A stretch of 64,000 nucleotides of DNA from NCBI RefSeq assembly GCF_000826545.1, contig NZ_CDME01000002.1, positions 2,117,187 to 2,181,186 on the forward strand, in the 5' to 3' direction. The first letter of the stretch is position 1. Every line of letters begins with the position of its first letter. The notes under the pieces are model-generated. The model searched no databases. It worked only from the letters and a program-made list of their open reading frames with translations, and was not told the DNA's origin. The position numbers and the translations under genes were made by a program. This document shows, one piece after another, positions 46,301 through 54,282 of the stretch. Source of the DNA: Kibdelosporangium sp. MJ126-NF4. GTDB taxonomy: Bacteria > Actinomycetota > Actinomycetes > Mycobacteriales > Pseudonocardiaceae.

Positions 46301-46425
46301 TGACGCTGGTACTCGTGCCGACGCTGTACACGATGGTCGAGCGCGTCAAGGAGCGCGCACGCACCAAGCGCGAGGCCAAACGCGCCCCGGCGCCTGCCGA
46401 GCGGATCCCGGCAGGCGTGGACTGA
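43333..46425 (+). CDS. RND-superfamily efflux transporter (HAE1/SwrC-like)
   Basis: The 1030-residue proton-driven exporter has one helix near the N-terminus (SLIGLITLAIIGFGAFAVPSL) and two large extracytoplasmic porter domains. Helix groups lie near residues 340-490 and 860-1010. The proton-relay helix 4 has VGRVVDDSIVVLENIKRH with the paired Asp residues, and the second half ends LIGIVVTNAIVLIDLVNQYRRQG. This is the acriflavin-resistance layout rather than MmpL. No membrane-fusion partner gene is adjacent, as is common in Gram-positives. GTG start after GAGGGGG; a terminator-bearing leader lies directly upstream. Substrate unknown. Confidence 0.93.
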   Translation: MWSLARLSLANRSLIGLITLAIIGFGAFAVPSLKQQLFPSIQPPTAMIVASYPGAAPDTVSSQVTEPIEASLQGTEGLEKISSESAEGVSSIVAQFKFGTDMDRAADRMQQAVNRLGTQLPKDVRPTVTAGSTEDFPAVVLAAGTTGDQQKLADQLATSAVPELKKIAGVRDVRVTGAAKETVTITVDYAKLAGAGVEPTAVVTALQSAGKPVPAGSLTEGTKTLTVQVGGQLASVDALRDMYLAGQRQPVRLADIATVEPRLADATSITRTNGKPSLGLSIMMTGNGNAVDISNAVRDKLSGIGTAVGAELTVIFDQGPYIQEAVNGLTTEGLLGLVFAVVVILLFLLSVRSTLVTAVSIPLSVLVALLALWTGDLSLNLLTLGALTIAVGRVVDDSIVVLENIKRHLAYGEGKQRAVLDGVREVAGAVTASTLTTVAVFLPIAFVSGITGQLFSPFAITITVALLASLIVSLTIVPVLAYWFLKPPKPGTDIAVMREQAEAKERRSVLQRAYVPVIRFATRRRLTTLLIALVILGGTFGLLSRLNTNFLDDSGSTSMTVSQKLPPGSSIASRDDAAKKVESALASAREIEAYQVTIGSEPGFSGEVSSVNQFQVTLRKDTDTKALQDRLLARFKGEQGVGEVKVGGDGGGFGNSDVSVVVRAPDDEALRAAAEQVRGKVAAVPGLAEVTSDLAVSAPRVQIDVNERAAAAAGLSADAVGQLAGQAIAGFPVAEVSIGGDRRQLVLRSGTPPKDVAAIRTMPLLTPTGVVPLERVAKIQTVEGPVVVKRAQSERSATITAKPVGKDLSTVNTELDTALKGVTLGGGATYAIGGVSADQQEAFGDLGLALLAAIVIVFTIMVATFRSFVQPLILLVSIPFAATGAFGLLLLTDTALGLPAMIGLLMLIGIVVTNAIVLIDLVNQYRRQGMGIQEAVIEGGRRRLRPILMTASATIFALAPMAFGVTGEGAFIGKPLALVVIGGLVSSTLLTLVLVPTLYTMVERVKERARTKREAKRAPAPAERIPAGVD

Positions 46426-46438
46426 CGAACGCAGGAAG

Positions 46439-46470
46439 GAGCACCTTCACGGCTGGCCGTGAAGGTGCTC
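46439..46470. terminator. Bidirectional terminator between RND and DUF3039 genes
   Basis: A perfect 14-bp stem (46439-46452 with 46457-46470) with a CTGG loop lies 14 bases after the RND stop and 20 bases from the end of the convergent DUF3039 gene. Confidence 0.82.
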
Positions 46471-46489
46471 ATCCGTGTCCGAGCCTGTG

Positions 46490-46735
46490 TTACTTGTCGC
46501 CGCCGCCGGGCTTGAGCCCCTCGAAGATCTGCTTGCACTCGGGGCAGACCGGCGAACCCGGCTTCGGCGAGCGGGTCACCGGGAACACCTCGCCGCACAG
46601 CGCGACCACCATGGTGCCCATCACGGCACTCTCGGCGATCCGGTTCTTCTGCACGTAGTGGAACATCTTCGGGGTGTCGTCACCGGTCTCTTCACTGGTG
46701 TCGACATCAGGCAGCGTCTGGGTGGAGGTACTCAC
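46490..46735 (-). CDS. DUF3039 family protein
   Basis: An 81-residue actinobacterial protein with the family core FHYVQKNRIAESAVMGTMVVALCGEVFPVTRSPKPGSPVCPECK. Three cysteines (ALCGE and CPEC) and the His could hold a zinc ion. The function is unknown. GTG start at 46735, 48 bases from the divergent Spo0M gene. Confidence 0.9.
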   Translation of the reverse strand: MSTSTQTLPDVDTSEETGDDTPKMFHYVQKNRIAESAVMGTMVVALCGEVFPVTRSPKPGSPVCPECKQIFEGLKPGGGDK

Positions 46736-46783
46736 AGCACCAATTCTGCATCAAACCGCCCGCAATCCTGGTTAGATGCGCGC

Positions 46784-47593
46784 ATGTTCTCCAAGGTGCT
46801 GGCGAGTTTCGGGCAGGGCGGTGCCAAGGTCGACGCGCAGCTGCTCGACCGCAGCGTCCGGCCTGGCGGACCGCTGCGTGGCCAGGTCGTGCTGCTGGGC
46901 GGCCAGGTCGACCAGGAGGTCCAGGGCCTCGGCGTGACCCTGCTCGCCCGGGTCGAGCAGCCCGACGAGCGCGGCGGCGTGACACTCACCGACCTGCCGT
47001 TCCAGAACGTCAACCTGGCCAGCAACGCGGTCGTGCGCGCGGGCCAGCAGCTGACCGTGCCCTTCGAGGTGCACCTGCCGTGGGAGACGCCGATCACGAC
47101 GGTGCTCGGCAAGCACCTGGCCGGGATGGCCGTCGGCCTGCAGACCGTGCTGGACCTGGGCGGCTCCATGGTGGACCCGCAGGACATCGACGCGGTGGCG
47201 ATCGAGCCGCTGCCCGCGCAGCACCGGATCCTCGACGCGTTCTCCCGGCTGGGCTTCCAGTTCCGCGTCGGTGGGCTGGAGAAGAACAAGATCACCGGCC
47301 TCGACCAGCAGCTGCCGTTCTACCAGGAGATCCGGTTCGCCCCGCCGCCCGCGTTCGCGCAGGCGTTCTTCGAGGTCGCGGTCACGTTCCTCGGCGGATC
47401 CACCGGCATGCAGGTGGTGCTGGACGTGCAGAAGAAGGTCAGGGTGGGCAAGGGCAGCGGTCTCGGCCCGCAGGGTCGGCCGTCGATCGGTGCCTTCCCG
47501 GTCGACTACGCACGGGTCGGCGCGGCCAACTGGGAGCAGCAGATCGAGGGCTGGCTGCGGGAGCTGGCCAAGCCCCGGGCGATCTTCGACTGA
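46784..47593 (+). CDS. Spo0M (SpoOM) family sporulation-control protein
   Basis: The 269-residue soluble protein starts MFSKVLASFGQGGAKVDAQLLDRSVRPGG and has the arrestin-like beta-sandwich pattern of Spo0M proteins (GQVVLLGGQVDQEVQGL, LTVPFEVHLPWETPIT, ALEPLPAQH-type segment). In Bacillus the homologue influences sporulation and division; in actinobacteria the role is not established. ATG at 46784 fits the family start. A short inverted repeat follows the stop. Confidence 0.88.
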   Translation: MFSKVLASFGQGGAKVDAQLLDRSVRPGGPLRGQVVLLGGQVDQEVQGLGVTLLARVEQPDERGGVTLTDLPFQNVNLASNAVVRAGQQLTVPFEVHLPWETPITTVLGKHLAGMAVGLQTVLDLGGSMVDPQDIDAVAIEPLPAQHRILDAFSRLGFQFRVGGLEKNKITGLDQQLPFYQEIRFAPPPAFAQAFFEVAVTFLGGSTGMQVVLDVQKKVRVGKGSGLGPQGRPSIGAFPVDYARVGAANWEQQIEGWLRELAKPRAIFD

Positions 47594-47641
47594 CCTGTGG
47601 CGCGCACGCGAGCAGTGGGTTTCAGCCAGGGATGAACCGCA

Positions 47642-47666
47642 TCGCGTTACCGTTCGGTAACCGCGA
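47642..47666. repeat. Short inverted repeat after the Spo0M gene
   Basis: GTTACCG (47646-47652) and CGGTAAC (47655-47661) flank TT, with outer partly paired TCGCG/CGCGA. It may be a weak terminator. Confidence 0.45.
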
Positions 47667-47766
47667 AGATGCTCTGCGTCACCACATTTGATCATTGGTG
47701 GTTGTTGGTTGTTGGGCGGCTCGTAGGCTCCCTGGGGGTGAATCTACGGGCAACCCGAGCCAACTA

Positions 47767-47780
47767 GACTAAGTTTAGTC
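47767..47780. promoter_or_regulatory. Inverted repeat, candidate autoregulatory operator of the toxin-antitoxin pair
   Basis: GACTAA and TTAGTC flank GT in an A/T-rich patch 20 bases before the antitoxin start. Antitoxins of the Phd/YefM type usually repress their own operon by binding such palindromes. Confidence 0.5.
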
Positions 47781-47799
47781 ATGTTGATACGGTCGGGTG

Positions 47800-48048
47800 A
47801 TGACCGTGAACGTCAACATCCATGAAGCCAAGACACACTTGTCGCGGCTGCTGGAGCAGGTCGCGAACGGCGAGCGGGTGATCATCTCCAAAGCCGGGAA
47901 GCCGGTTGCCGACCTGGTCCCGCATCGGCGCACCGCCGTTGTCATCGGTGGCCTCAGTGGTGAACTGGGCTACGACGACGAGGCGTTCACAGATCCGGAT
48001 CCCGACATCCAGCAGATGTTCTACGGGGATGACAGTGCTGCTTCTTGA
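47800..48048 (+). CDS. Phd/YefM-family antitoxin
   Basis: The 82-residue protein has the Phd/YefM fold start MTVNVNIHEAKTHLSRLLEQVANGERVIISKAGKPVADLVPH, which binds DNA, and an acidic C-terminal tail that would wrap the toxin. It overlaps the PIN toxin gene by 20 bases, the usual antitoxin-first order. ATG at 47800 is preferred over a GTG one codon upstream. A palindrome in the promoter suggests autoregulation. Confidence 0.9.
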   Translation: MTVNVNIHEAKTHLSRLLEQVANGERVIISKAGKPVADLVPHRRTAVVIGGLSGELGYDDEAFTDPDPDIQQMFYGDDSAAS

Positions 48049-48418
48049 CAGCCAGGCCGTGCTGTGGCTGCTGGACGACAACCCGAAACTGGGGCCGCTT
48101 GCCCGAAAGCGGATCCTGACAGCTGACGAAGTGCACGTGTCGGCCGCGACCGTGTGGGAACTCACGATCAAGTCGATGCTCGGCAAGCTCACGATTCCGG
48201 CGAACCTGAGCACCCGGCTCACCGAACAAGGTCTCTCGCTGCTGGCTGTCACGGCTGAACACACCGAGCGGCTGCGCGCCTTTCCCGAACTGGCGCGGCA
48301 CGATCCGTTCGATCGCGTGATCGTCGCACAGGCGGATCTCGCCGGGCTCGACCTCCTCACCGCGGACCACGTGCTGCTCGACCTGGATCGCGACTTCATC
48401 GTCGACGCCGGTAAGTAG
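48029..48418 (+). CDS. PIN-domain ribonuclease toxin (VapC-like)
   Basis: A 129-residue PIN-domain protein. The acidic metal-binding residues are visible: Asp in LLLDSQAVLWLL (about 7), Glu in SAATVWELTIKSMLGKL (about 47), the HDPFDRVIVAQA segment and the late Asp of TADHVLL. Proteins of this subgroup (YefM/Phd-linked PIN) cleave RNA when free of antitoxin. It starts inside the end of the antitoxin gene, so translation is coupled. Confidence 0.9.
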   Translation: MTVLLLDSQAVLWLLDDNPKLGPLARKRILTADEVHVSAATVWELTIKSMLGKLTIPANLSTRLTEQGLSLLAVTAEHTERLRAFPELARHDPFDRVIVAQADLAGLDLLTADHVLLDLDRDFIVDAGK

Positions 48419-48480
48419 TGCCCGTTCGCGCGTCGGGGCGAGCAGCGGAAAGTGGACCTTCGGCTGTCCTGGCGTAAAGA

Positions 48481-49413
48481 ATGCGTCTCGTGACCGCTAT
48501 CGCCATCTCTGACGAAGTCCGTACCGCGCTCGAGTCCGGCAAGGCCGTCGTGGCCCTGGAGAGCACGATCCTGTCCCACGGCCTGCCGCCCGGCCGCAAC
48601 CGCGAGGTCGCTGACCGGCTGGAGGCGGTGGTCCGGCAGGCGGGCGCGGTGCCCGCGACGATCGCGATCCTCGACGGCAAGGCCCGCGTCGGCCTGTCCG
48701 AGCAGCAGCTGGAACGGGTGTGTGCGGCGGATTCCGGGCTGGTCAAGCTGTCGCTGCGGGATCTCGGTCCGGCGATCGCCCTCAACCAGGACGGCGCGAC
48801 GACCGTGGCCAGCACCGCCGCCGTCGCCCACGCGGCGGGCATCGGCGTGTTCGGCACCGGCGGTCTGGGTGGCGTGCACCTGCCGTTGCCGGGAAGCCAC
48901 ACGTCGTGGGACGTCTCCGCCGACCTGGACGCGCTCGCCGAGATCCCGATCCTGGTCGTGTCGTCGGGAGTGAAGTCCATCCTCGACGTCGAGGCGACGC
49001 TGGAGCTGCTGGAGACGCGGTCGGTCCCGGTGATCGGCTACCGGACCGACTACTTCCCCGGCTTCTATCTGCGTGAGTCGGAGTTCCGGCTGGCATGGCG
49101 GGTCGACTCGGCCAAGCAGGCCGCGGACGTGGTCGAGGCGCACCGTCAGGTGCCGGGCACCGCCGGGATGCTGCTGGCCAACCCGATTCCGCCCGCGTAC
49201 GAGATGGACCGCGCGACGCACGACCAGCTGCTGGCGGACGGGATGAACCTGGTCGACGAGCAGGGTGTGCAGGGCCGGGACGTCACGCCGGTGCTGCTGG
49301 ACCACTTCCACACCGCGAGCGGCGGCGTCAGCCTGGACGCGAACGAGGCGCTGGTCGTGGCCAACGTCACCCTGGCGGCCGAGGTGGCGGCCGACCTGGC
49401 AGCGCGCCGATGA
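48481..49413 (+). CDS. psuG: Pseudouridine-5'-phosphate glycosidase
   Basis: The 310-residue enzyme reversibly splits pseudouridine 5'-phosphate to uracil and ribose 5-phosphate. It has the family sequences VALESTILSHGLPPGRN, GLVKLSLRDLGPA, GATTVASTAAVAHAAGI, FGTGGLGGVH with conserved His, VVSSGVKSILD (with the likely Schiff-base Lys) and MLLANPIPP. It overlaps the following PfkB kinase by four bases (ATGA), making a two-gene pseudouridine catabolism operon. Confidence 0.95.
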   Translation: MRLVTAIAISDEVRTALESGKAVVALESTILSHGLPPGRNREVADRLEAVVRQAGAVPATIAILDGKARVGLSEQQLERVCAADSGLVKLSLRDLGPAIALNQDGATTVASTAAVAHAAGIGVFGTGGLGGVHLPLPGSHTSWDVSADLDALAEIPILVVSSGVKSILDVEATLELLETRSVPVIGYRTDYFPGFYLRESEFRLAWRVDSAKQAADVVEAHRQVPGTAGMLLANPIPPAYEMDRATHDQLLADGMNLVDEQGVQGRDVTPVLLDHFHTASGGVSLDANEALVVANVTLAAEVAADLAARR

Positions 49414-50273
49414 CCGTGCCGATGACCGTCGTGGTGGTCGGGGACGCCGGACTCGACGTGATGGTGTTACCGCACAGCAAGGTCGTCTACGGCGGTGACA
49501 CCAGGGCGCAGGTCCGGGTGACGATGGGCGGTGCGGGCGCGAACACGGCGACGTGGCTGGCCAGCCAGGGCGTGGATGTCGTGCTGGTCAGCCGGATCGG
49601 CGACGACATGGCGGGCCGCCAGGTGCTCGACAACCTCGCGGACGCGGGCGTGCGCTGCGAGCTCGCGATCGACCCGAGCGCGGCGACGTGCTGCGTGGTG
49701 ATCATGGTGGATCCGACCGGCCAGCGCACAATGATGCCCGATCACGGCGCCGGGGCGTGGCTGCGGCCCGACGACCTGCGGCCGGGGCTGCTGGAGACCG
49801 CACGGCACCTGCACCTGTCGGGTTACGTGCTGCTTGACCCGTCGTCGCGGGACGCGGGCCTGGCGATGCTGCGGGCCGCGCAGGACACGGGGCTGACCAC
49901 GTCGGTCGACCCGCAGTCGGCGGCGCTGATCGACGACCCCGGCGCGTTCCTCGACTGGATCAAGGGCGTCGATCTGCTGCTGCCCAACGAGGACGAGGCG
50001 GCCCACCTGTCGGCACACCACGACCTGCTCGACTATGTCGGCGCGGTCGCGGCCACCTCGGGGGCGGCAGGCGCGAGCTGGACCGACCGCGCCACAACGG
50101 TCCACGTCCCGGCCGAATCAGTGTCCTGTGTGGACTCGACCGGTGCCGGGGACGCCTTCAACGCCGGGCTGCTCACGGCCTGGCTCGCGGGCGGGGCTCC
50201 GGAGGCCGCGCTGCGGTCCGGGGTGATCACCGCGACGAAGGCCGTCACCGGGATCGGCGCGATACCTGGTTAG
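49410..50273 (+). CDS. psuK: PfkB-family carbohydrate kinase, probable pseudouridine kinase
   Basis: A 287-residue ribokinase-like enzyme: VVGDAGLDVMVLP, the substrate Gly-Gly VTMGGAGANTATWLA, and the C-terminal anion-hole and base DSTGAGDAFNAGLL (catalytic Asp). Coupling to psuG by an ATGA overlap makes pseudouridine the probable substrate, giving pseudouridine 5'-phosphate for PsuG. The kinase family is broad, so another nucleoside or sugar is possible. Its 3' end overlaps the convergent DUF3099 gene by four bases. Confidence 0.85.
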   Translation: MTVPMTVVVVGDAGLDVMVLPHSKVVYGGDTRAQVRVTMGGAGANTATWLASQGVDVVLVSRIGDDMAGRQVLDNLADAGVRCELAIDPSAATCCVVIMVDPTGQRTMMPDHGAGAWLRPDDLRPGLLETARHLHLSGYVLLDPSSRDAGLAMLRAAQDTGLTTSVDPQSAALIDDPGAFLDWIKGVDLLLPNEDEAAHLSAHHDLLDYVGAVAATSGAAGASWTDRATTVHVPAESVSCVDSTGAGDAFNAGLLTAWLAGGAPEAALRSGVITATKAVTGIGAIPG

Positions 50274-50596
50274 CCTTCGATGATCTGGTGGTTCGAGCGC
50301 TCGATCAGCTGGGCGCTCGGCTCACCCTGCTGGTGGCGGTTGACCCGCTCGGACTTGCGCGGCGGACGGTCGTTGGCGATCAGCACCGCCGCCCACGGCA
50401 ACGGGATCGACAGCACCAGGAACCCGAGCGCCGCCCACCACGAGACCTGGGCGAAGATCAGCGCGAGGAACAGACACGGCAGGCGCAGGGACATCATCAG
50501 GATGTACTTGCGTTTGCGCGCCGCGTGCTGGTCATCGAACGACGGCGCAGCCTCGGTGATCAGAACCGGGGTGTCGCCGTCCTTGGGGTTGCTCAC
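50270..50596 (-). CDS. DUF3099 family small membrane protein
   Basis: The 108-residue protein has the family start PVLITEAAPSFDDQHAARKRKYI and two helices (MMSLRLPCLFLALIFAQ and WAALGFLVLSIPLPWAAVLIA). A polar tail containing ANDRPPRKSE follows. These match actinobacterial DUF3099. GTG at 50596 has GGAGG upstream. Function unknown. Confidence 0.85.
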   Translation of the reverse strand: MSNPKDGDTPVLITEAAPSFDDQHAARKRKYILMMSLRLPCLFLALIFAQVSWWAALGFLVLSIPLPWAAVLIANDRPPRKSERVNRHQQGEPSAQLIERSNHQIIEG

Positions 50597-50673
50597 GACA
50601 CCACCTCCACACCCATCATGCTCCCACGCTATCCCGAAGCGACAGCCAGGCGGCACCGTGGAAGTATTCCGCT

Positions 50674-52149
50674 GTGGCCGATGATCTCTCGCAGGAGTAT
50701 TGTTCCGCGCTTCGTACCGCCTTCGAACGCGCAGGCTACGACGCCGACGGTGTCCTGCGTCTGCTCGGCGAGTCAGCCCATGCCGCTCTCGGCCGCGGCG
50801 AGCCGGAGCCCGCGCGCCGGGCAACCAGGGACGGCGCCGAACTCGGCACGCTGATCAGGCTGTTCCTGCTGGGCGACGATCTGCCCGAGCGAGCGGTCAA
50901 GGCGGTCCTGCCGTGGCCGGAGTCGGTGTCGACCGGTGTGGTGCGGGTCGACGGCGATCGCGTACGCGCCGGACTCGACGTACGCCCGTACGGCGACGAC
51001 CAGGGTTCATGGTGGGTGTTCGCCGACCTGGATTCCGACCAACTCGGTTCCGCGGTGCCCATCGACCACGTGTTGGGTGTCGGGCACGCGTCGCTCAGCC
51101 TGGCCCGCGCCACCATTCGCCGCCCGGTCGGCACGGTGCTCGACCTGGGCACGGGATGCGGTGTGCAGGCGTTGCACGCCAGCAGGCACGCGCGCAGCAT
51201 CACCGCCACGGATTTGTCCGGGCGCGCACTGATGCTCGCGAACGCGACATTCCGGATCAATGACCTCGAAGTCGAGACACGACAGGGCAAATGGTTCGAA
51301 CCGGTCACCGGCCGCCGGTTCGACCAGGTCGTGTGCAATCCGCCGTTCGTGGTCGGCCCGTCCCGTGTCGACTACACCTACCGGGATTCCGGGCTCGCCG
51401 GTGACGACGCGAGTGCGCTGGTGATCGCCGCGTTGCCGGAGTACCTCGCACGCGGCGGCGTGGGCCAACTGCTCGCGTCGTGGTTGCACGTGCCTGGCCA
51501 GGACTGGTCGGACCGGGTCACGTCGTGGCTGCCCGGCGGCGTGGACGCGTGGTTCGTCCAGCGTGACGTCGCCGATCCGGACCTCTACGTCGGCACCTGG
51601 CTGCGGGACGCGGGCATCGACCCGCGCTCGGCGGAGGGCGCGGCGCGGGCGTCCGCGTGGCTGGACTGGTTCGCCGAGAACAAGGTCGCCGGGGTCGGCT
51701 TCGGTTTCGTGACACTGCGACGGACCGACGGCGAGCCGCGGATCGTCTGCGAGGACCTGCGGCACGCGTTCGACGACCCGCTCGGCCAGGAGGCCGCGGG
51801 CTGGTTGGACCGGATCGACTGGCTGCGTGCGCACTCGTCGCCGGACGCGTTGCTTAGAGCGCACTTGAAGGTTGTCGATTCGGTTGTCCTCGAAGAGGTT
51901 TCGTCATCCACTGACGAGGGGTGGGAAACGGTCGTACGCCGACTGCACCGCACCGACGGGCCCGGTTGGCAGCATGAGATCGACGAACTCGTGCGCGCAC
52001 TGCTCGCGGGCTGTCGCGGACTGTTGCCGTTGGGGGACTTGCTGGAACTGCTCGCCGCAGCACACGGTGTGCCCACGGACGCACTCATCGTGGCGGCGTT
52101 GCCGTTGGTGGACGAGCTTGTCCGGCACGGGATGCTGGTCCCCGCGTGA
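50674..52149 (+). CDS. Class I SAM-dependent methyltransferase with DUF7059-like N-domain
   Basis: A 491-residue protein. The central methyltransferase has GTVLDLGTGCGVQALHAS (SAM binding, about 150-167), TDLSGRALMLA and the catalytic VVCNPPFVVGP, an NPPF motif typical of N-methyltransferases acting on nucleic-acid bases or protein glutamine. A winged N-domain of about 140 residues and a C-terminal helical domain of about 150 flank it. Its stop overlaps the start of dtd by four bases. An rRNA or tRNA substrate would fit that coupling, but this is inference. Confidence 0.85.
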   Translation: MADDLSQEYCSALRTAFERAGYDADGVLRLLGESAHAALGRGEPEPARRATRDGAELGTLIRLFLLGDDLPERAVKAVLPWPESVSTGVVRVDGDRVRAGLDVRPYGDDQGSWWVFADLDSDQLGSAVPIDHVLGVGHASLSLARATIRRPVGTVLDLGTGCGVQALHASRHARSITATDLSGRALMLANATFRINDLEVETRQGKWFEPVTGRRFDQVVCNPPFVVGPSRVDYTYRDSGLAGDDASALVIAALPEYLARGGVGQLLASWLHVPGQDWSDRVTSWLPGGVDAWFVQRDVADPDLYVGTWLRDAGIDPRSAEGAARASAWLDWFAENKVAGVGFGFVTLRRTDGEPRIVCEDLRHAFDDPLGQEAAGWLDRIDWLRAHSSPDALLRAHLKVVDSVVLEEVSSSTDEGWETVVRRLHRTDGPGWQHEIDELVRALLAGCRGLLPLGDLLELLAAAHGVPTDALIVAALPLVDELVRHGMLVPA

Positions 52150-52568
52150 GGGCCGTTGCCGCGCGTGTGCGGAGCGCGAGTGTGACTGTGGACAGTCGGA
52201 CCGTCGGGGCGATCGGCGAAGGCCTGTTGGTATTGCTCGGGGTGCATACGGAAGACACGCCCGAAAAGGCGGTCATCATGGCCCGAAAACTGCACGAGCT
52301 GCGCATTCTTCGCAACGAGGAGTCGTGCGCGACCTCAGCCGCGCCACTGCTCGTGGTCAGCCAGTTCACCCTCTACGGGGAAACCCGTAAGGGTCGCCGC
52401 CCGTCATGGATCGCCGCCGCACGCCCCGAACAGGCCGAACCCCTTGTCGGGGCGGTCGTCGGGGAGTTGCGCAATCGGGGAGCCCATGTAGAAACGGGCG
52501 AATTCGGGACCATGATGGAAGTAACGAGTGTGAACGACGGTCCGTTCACCGTCCTCGTCGAAATCTAA
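52146..52568 (+). CDS. dtd: D-aminoacyl-tRNA deacylase
   Basis: The 140-residue dimeric enzyme removes D-amino acids (and mischarged glycine) from tRNA. Both active-site motifs are present: SQFTLYGET (about 73-81) and the C-terminal NDGPFTV. GTG start overlaps the methyltransferase stop (GTGA). sigB follows after a 233-base gap with its own promoter. Confidence 0.94.
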   Translation: MRAVAARVRSASVTVDSRTVGAIGEGLLVLLGVHTEDTPEKAVIMARKLHELRILRNEESCATSAAPLLVVSQFTLYGETRKGRRPSWIAAARPEQAEPLVGAVVGELRNRGAHVETGEFGTMMEVTSVNDGPFTVLVEI

Positions 52569-52671
52569 GGGTTTTCTCAGCCACTGTAGACAGTGGCCCC
52601 CTCTCAGGAATATCTCAGCATCTGGCACGCAACCGGGTGGCGACTTCCGACGTCATTCAGTTTGAGAAGGC

Positions 52672-52698
52672 GGGAACGAATCTCGATCCGCTCACGTT
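52672..52698 (+). promoter_or_regulatory. ECF-type (SigH/SigR/SigE-like) promoter of sigB
   Basis: GGGAAC (52672-52677), 18 bases, then GTT (52696-52698) matches the stress-sigma consensus GGGAAT-N18-GTT of actinobacteria. It lies 104 bases before the sigB start. In M. tuberculosis sigB is known to be transcribed by such ECF sigma factors. Confidence 0.65.
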
Positions 52699-52801
52699 TT
52701 CTCTAGTGTCCAACCAACGGGCGGCAGGGTCCCAGACGGACCGTGGTTCGAAGGTCTGTGACACGAGCCACTGCCAGCCCGAGACAGGGGGAGGGAGTCC
52801 G

Positions 52802-53779
52802 ATGACCGTCCCGCAGACTCTTGACCGCGAGGTTCACGAGACCACAGAACTGGATCTCGACGCACAAGGACCCGCGGCCGATCTGGTCCGCGTGTACCTC
52901 AACGGGATCGGCAAGACCGCACTGCTGACCGCCGCCGAAGAGGTCGAGCTGGCCAAGCGGATCGAAGCCGGGGTGTTCGCCCAGCACATGTTGGAGTCGA
53001 AGCCGCAGCTGCCCGCGCAGCGCAGGATGGACCTGAAGTCGCTGATCCGCGACGGGCACGTGGCCAAGAACCACCTGCTCGAAGCGAACCTGCGGCTGGT
53101 CGTCTCGCTGGCGAAGCGCTACACCGGTCGCGGTATGCCGCTGCTCGACCTGATCCAGGAGGGGAACCTGGGTCTGATCCGCGCGGTCGAGAAGTTCGAC
53201 TACACCAAGGGGTTCAAGTTCTCCACGTACGCCACGTGGTGGATCCGGCAGGCCATCACGAGGGGCATGGCCGACCAGGGTCGCACCATCCGGCTGCCGG
53301 TCCACCTGGTGGAACAGGTGAACAAGCTGGCCAGGATCAAGCGCGACCTGCACCAGCAGCTCGGCCGCGAGGCCACCCACGACGAACTGGCCAAGGAATC
53401 GGGCCTGAGCGCGAACAAGGTCTCCGACCTGCTCGACCACGCCCGTGACCCGGTCAGCCTCGACATGCCGGTCGGTGCCGAGGAAGACGCCCCGCTGGGC
53501 GACTTCATCGAGGACTCCGAGGCGACCGACGCGGAGGGCGCGGTCATCTCCGGTCTGCTGCAGGACGACCTGCGCCGGGTGCTGGCCACGCTGGACGAGC
53601 GTGAGCAGCACGTGATCCGGCTGCGCTACGGCATCGACGACGGCCAGCCCAGGACTCTCGACCAGATCGGCAAGCGCTTCGGCCTTTCCCGCGAGCGCGT
53701 GCGCCAGATCGAGCGCGAGGTCATGTCCAAGCTCCGCCAGGGTGAGCGCGCGGAGAAGCTCCGGGCGTACGCGAGCTGA
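52802..53779 (+). CDS. sigB: Group 2 (principal-like) sigma factor SigB
   Basis: The 325-residue sigma factor has regions 1.2 ([16 protein letters not shown]), 2 ([42 protein letters not shown]), 3 and 4 ([35 protein letters not shown]). It is close to SigA but lacks the long basic/acidic N-terminus, as expected for a group 2 factor used in stress or stationary phase. ATG at 52802 follows GGGGGAGGG. An ECF-type promoter upstream suggests it is a second tier in a stress cascade. It marks the end of the core region. Confidence 0.94.
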   Translation: MTVPQTLDREVHETTELDLDAQGPAADLVRVYLNGIGKTALLTAAEEVELAKRIEAGVFAQHMLESKPQLPAQRRMDLKSLIRDGHVAKNHLLEANLRLVVSLAKRYTGRGMPLLDLIQEGNLGLIRAVEKFDYTKGFKFSTYATWWIRQAITRGMADQGRTIRLPVHLVEQVNKLARIKRDLHQQLGREATHDELAKESGLSANKVSDLLDHARDPVSLDMPVGAEEDAPLGDFIEDSEATDAEGAVISGLLQDDLRRVLATLDEREQHVIRLRYGIDDGQPRTLDQIGKRFGLSRERVRQIEREVMSKLRQGERAEKLRAYAS

Positions 53780-53971
53780 TCGAGGAAAAGGAATCGATGC
53801 AGGTCAAGGTCACCCGAACAGCGCTATTGCGGCGTGAGGTACGTCACGATACTTAGGCGGGCGAACCGAATACTACGCAGCGCACTCCACGGTTGACGGA
53901 TTGTGACTGCTTTCCCCGGGAGGTCGCGGCGGTCGGGGGCTGGCGCGGCCTTCCGAATTCCTCGGCGCGGA

Positions 53972-54000
53972 CCCTTGTCCGCGGACAGCGCGGACAAGGG
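53972..54000. terminator. Perfect 12-bp hairpin downstream of sigB
   Basis: Arms 53972-53983 and 53989-54000 are perfectly complementary around GACAG. There is no T-run. It may end the sigB transcript or insulate the cluster. Confidence 0.55.
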
Positions 54001-54015
54001 CCTCGTCAGATCATG

Positions 54016-54036
54016 TTGGGGGGCCGAGCCCCCCAA
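54016..54036. repeat. G-run/C-run palindrome (REP-like element)
   Basis: TTGGGGGGC and GCCCCCCAA flank CGA as a perfect inverted repeat and are followed by another C-run. The form is reminiscent of dispersed G/C-run elements in Pseudonocardiales intergenic regions; that assignment is from memory. Confidence 0.6.
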
Positions 54037-54083
54037 ACCCCCCACGGTGCGAGCTCCTCACGACCCAGCGCTGGGCGCGCTCC

Positions 54084-54117
54084 GCCTTCACCAGCACTGC
54101 GCCTTCACCAGCACTGC
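54084..54117 (+). repeat. 17-bp perfect tandem duplication
   Basis: The 17-base unit at 54084-54100 is repeated exactly at 54101-54117. It is outside any gene. Confidence 0.85.
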
Positions 54118-54282
54118 GCCTGCGGCGCTTCGGGGCCGTGGGGCGCTGCGACCGGCGTGCTGGACACCGTCACCCACATCTGTCGTCCAGCCCGGTCACC
54201 GTCCTATGTGGACTATCGGAGTTGTTTCCTTCCGGCGGCACGGGTTCCAGAAAACGCACGACCGGTGGGTGCGTGGGATAGG

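Larger units (their letters stand above)
53780..54282. other. Repeat-rich spacer between sigB and the biosynthetic cluster
   Basis: No gene is supported in these 503 bases. They contain two strong hairpins, a CCCAGC/GCTGGG palindrome (54064-54075) and a 17-base tandem duplication. The spacer separates the conserved core from the cluster and could be a place where foreign DNA was joined. Confidence 0.6.

Noticed and set aside
47690..47765. A tRNA-like folded stretch before the toxin-antitoxin genes
   Set aside because: Only short competing stems can be drawn; there is no acceptor stem or T-loop consensus.
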